From positions 2,698,710 to 2,762,709 of the forward strand of contig NZ_BOQE01000001.1 of the NCBI RefSeq assembly GCF_023705585.1: a DNA stretch of 64,000 bases, read 5' to 3'. The notes under the pieces are model-generated. The model did no database searches. It worked only from the letters and a program-made list of their open reading frames with translations, and had not been told where the DNA came from. A program made the translations under genes and the position numbers. Below, piece after piece: positions 63,793 through 64,000 of this stretch. This stretch comes from Collibacillus ludicampi. Its GTDB lineage: Bacteria > Bacillota > Bacilli > Tumebacillales > BOQE01. How positions within the stretch are numbered: position 1 is the stretch's first letter; every line of letters begins with the position of its first letter.

Positions 63793-64000
63793 ATGACGGT
63801 CGATCTCTCGTTGCAACAGTATTTGCGATCATGGAATGAGTCTTTACGAAAAGAAAAGTACTCTTGGCCTAGCAGGAGGGAGTTGCGCGCAGAGCTTGAG
63901 AATACGGTCGGACACTTGATCCCGCTTCGCAAACTGGATGAACAAGAAATAAACACTCTCTCGGGAGGAAGGCCTCTCGTGGGTGTCGATGGGTCGGTCT
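63793..64000 (+). CDS. NurA-like nuclease domain protein (partial)
   Basis: The start of a gene that runs off the window. The first 69 residues include a helical N-terminus (DLSLQQYLRSWNESLRKEKY) and end with GGRPLVGVDGSV, which matches the first metal-binding Asp motif of NurA-type 5'-3' nucleases. ATG 63793 or GTG 63778 may be the start; AAGGTG is upstream. A HerA-type helicase partner would be expected beyond the window. Confidence 0.6.
   Translation, partial: MTVDLSLQQYLRSWNESLRKEKYSWPSRRELRAELENTVGHLIPLRKLDEQEINTLSGGRPLVGVDGSV

Overview
The window looks like chromosomal DNA from a spore-forming Bacillota (Bacillales). Evidence: an alpha/beta-type small acid-soluble spore protein, Sda, a LytH-type peptidase, CotD-like and YjcZ-like small proteins, GerA/GerC/GerD-type germination genes, and the conserved Bacillus gene neighbourhood ytoI - dnaE - accD - accA - pfkA - pyk - fxsA - icd - mdh - polA - mutM - coaE. 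GC is moderate. The family cannot be fixed from the sequence; an Alicyclobacillaceae-like lineage is a guess. I saw no tRNA, rRNA, CRISPR array or transposase gene.

Layout. 1-11.1 kb: a surface-glycan cluster that makes GDP-mannose, GDP-fucose (gmd plus an inverted fcl), an NDP-hexose and a UDP-uronate, with a fucosyltransferase-like enzyme and three methyltransferases. 11.3-25.3 kb: housekeeping block (YtoI-like regulator, dnaE, pgpA, accDA, pfkA-pyk, fxsA, icd-mdh). 25.7-29.6 kb: an Opp/Dpp-type peptide importer without its binding protein. 29.7-33.9 kb: accessory region with a CotD-like gene, an MBL-hydrolase/TetR pair, a YdbC-like gene, decayed small genes and tiny membrane proteins. 34-39 kb: polA, inverted mutM, coaE, lytic transglycosylase. 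39.2-46 kb: a membrane protein and thioesterase, a candidate small RNA, then a germination locus with one A, two C and one D subunit but no B subunit. 46-54 kb: Q-rich protein, phosphoesterase, PASTA pseudokinase, RsmF-type methyltransferase, FtsQ-like protein, acpS, sda with a DnaA-box cluster, citrate synthase, SASP. 54-64 kb: holin-like protein, CBS protein, PIG-L deacetylase, LytH, HtpX/MerR, an LL-DAP-aminotransferase-like enzyme, a degenerate ThyX-like protein, and the start of a NurA-like gene.

The most unusual signal is a dispersed non-coding element found between genes at about 12.7, 22.3, 29.6, 33.0 and 61.1 kb, with a possible remnant at 19.4 kb. Each full copy is a palindrome, and the number of nested arms differs between copies (one, two or three) around a conserved loop. 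The ends are conserved and no coding capacity is apparent. I do not recognise it as a named family. Other items worth following up are the orphan ncRNA at 40.8 kb, the germination locus lacking a B subunit, the pseudokinase, and the DnaA boxes upstream of sda.
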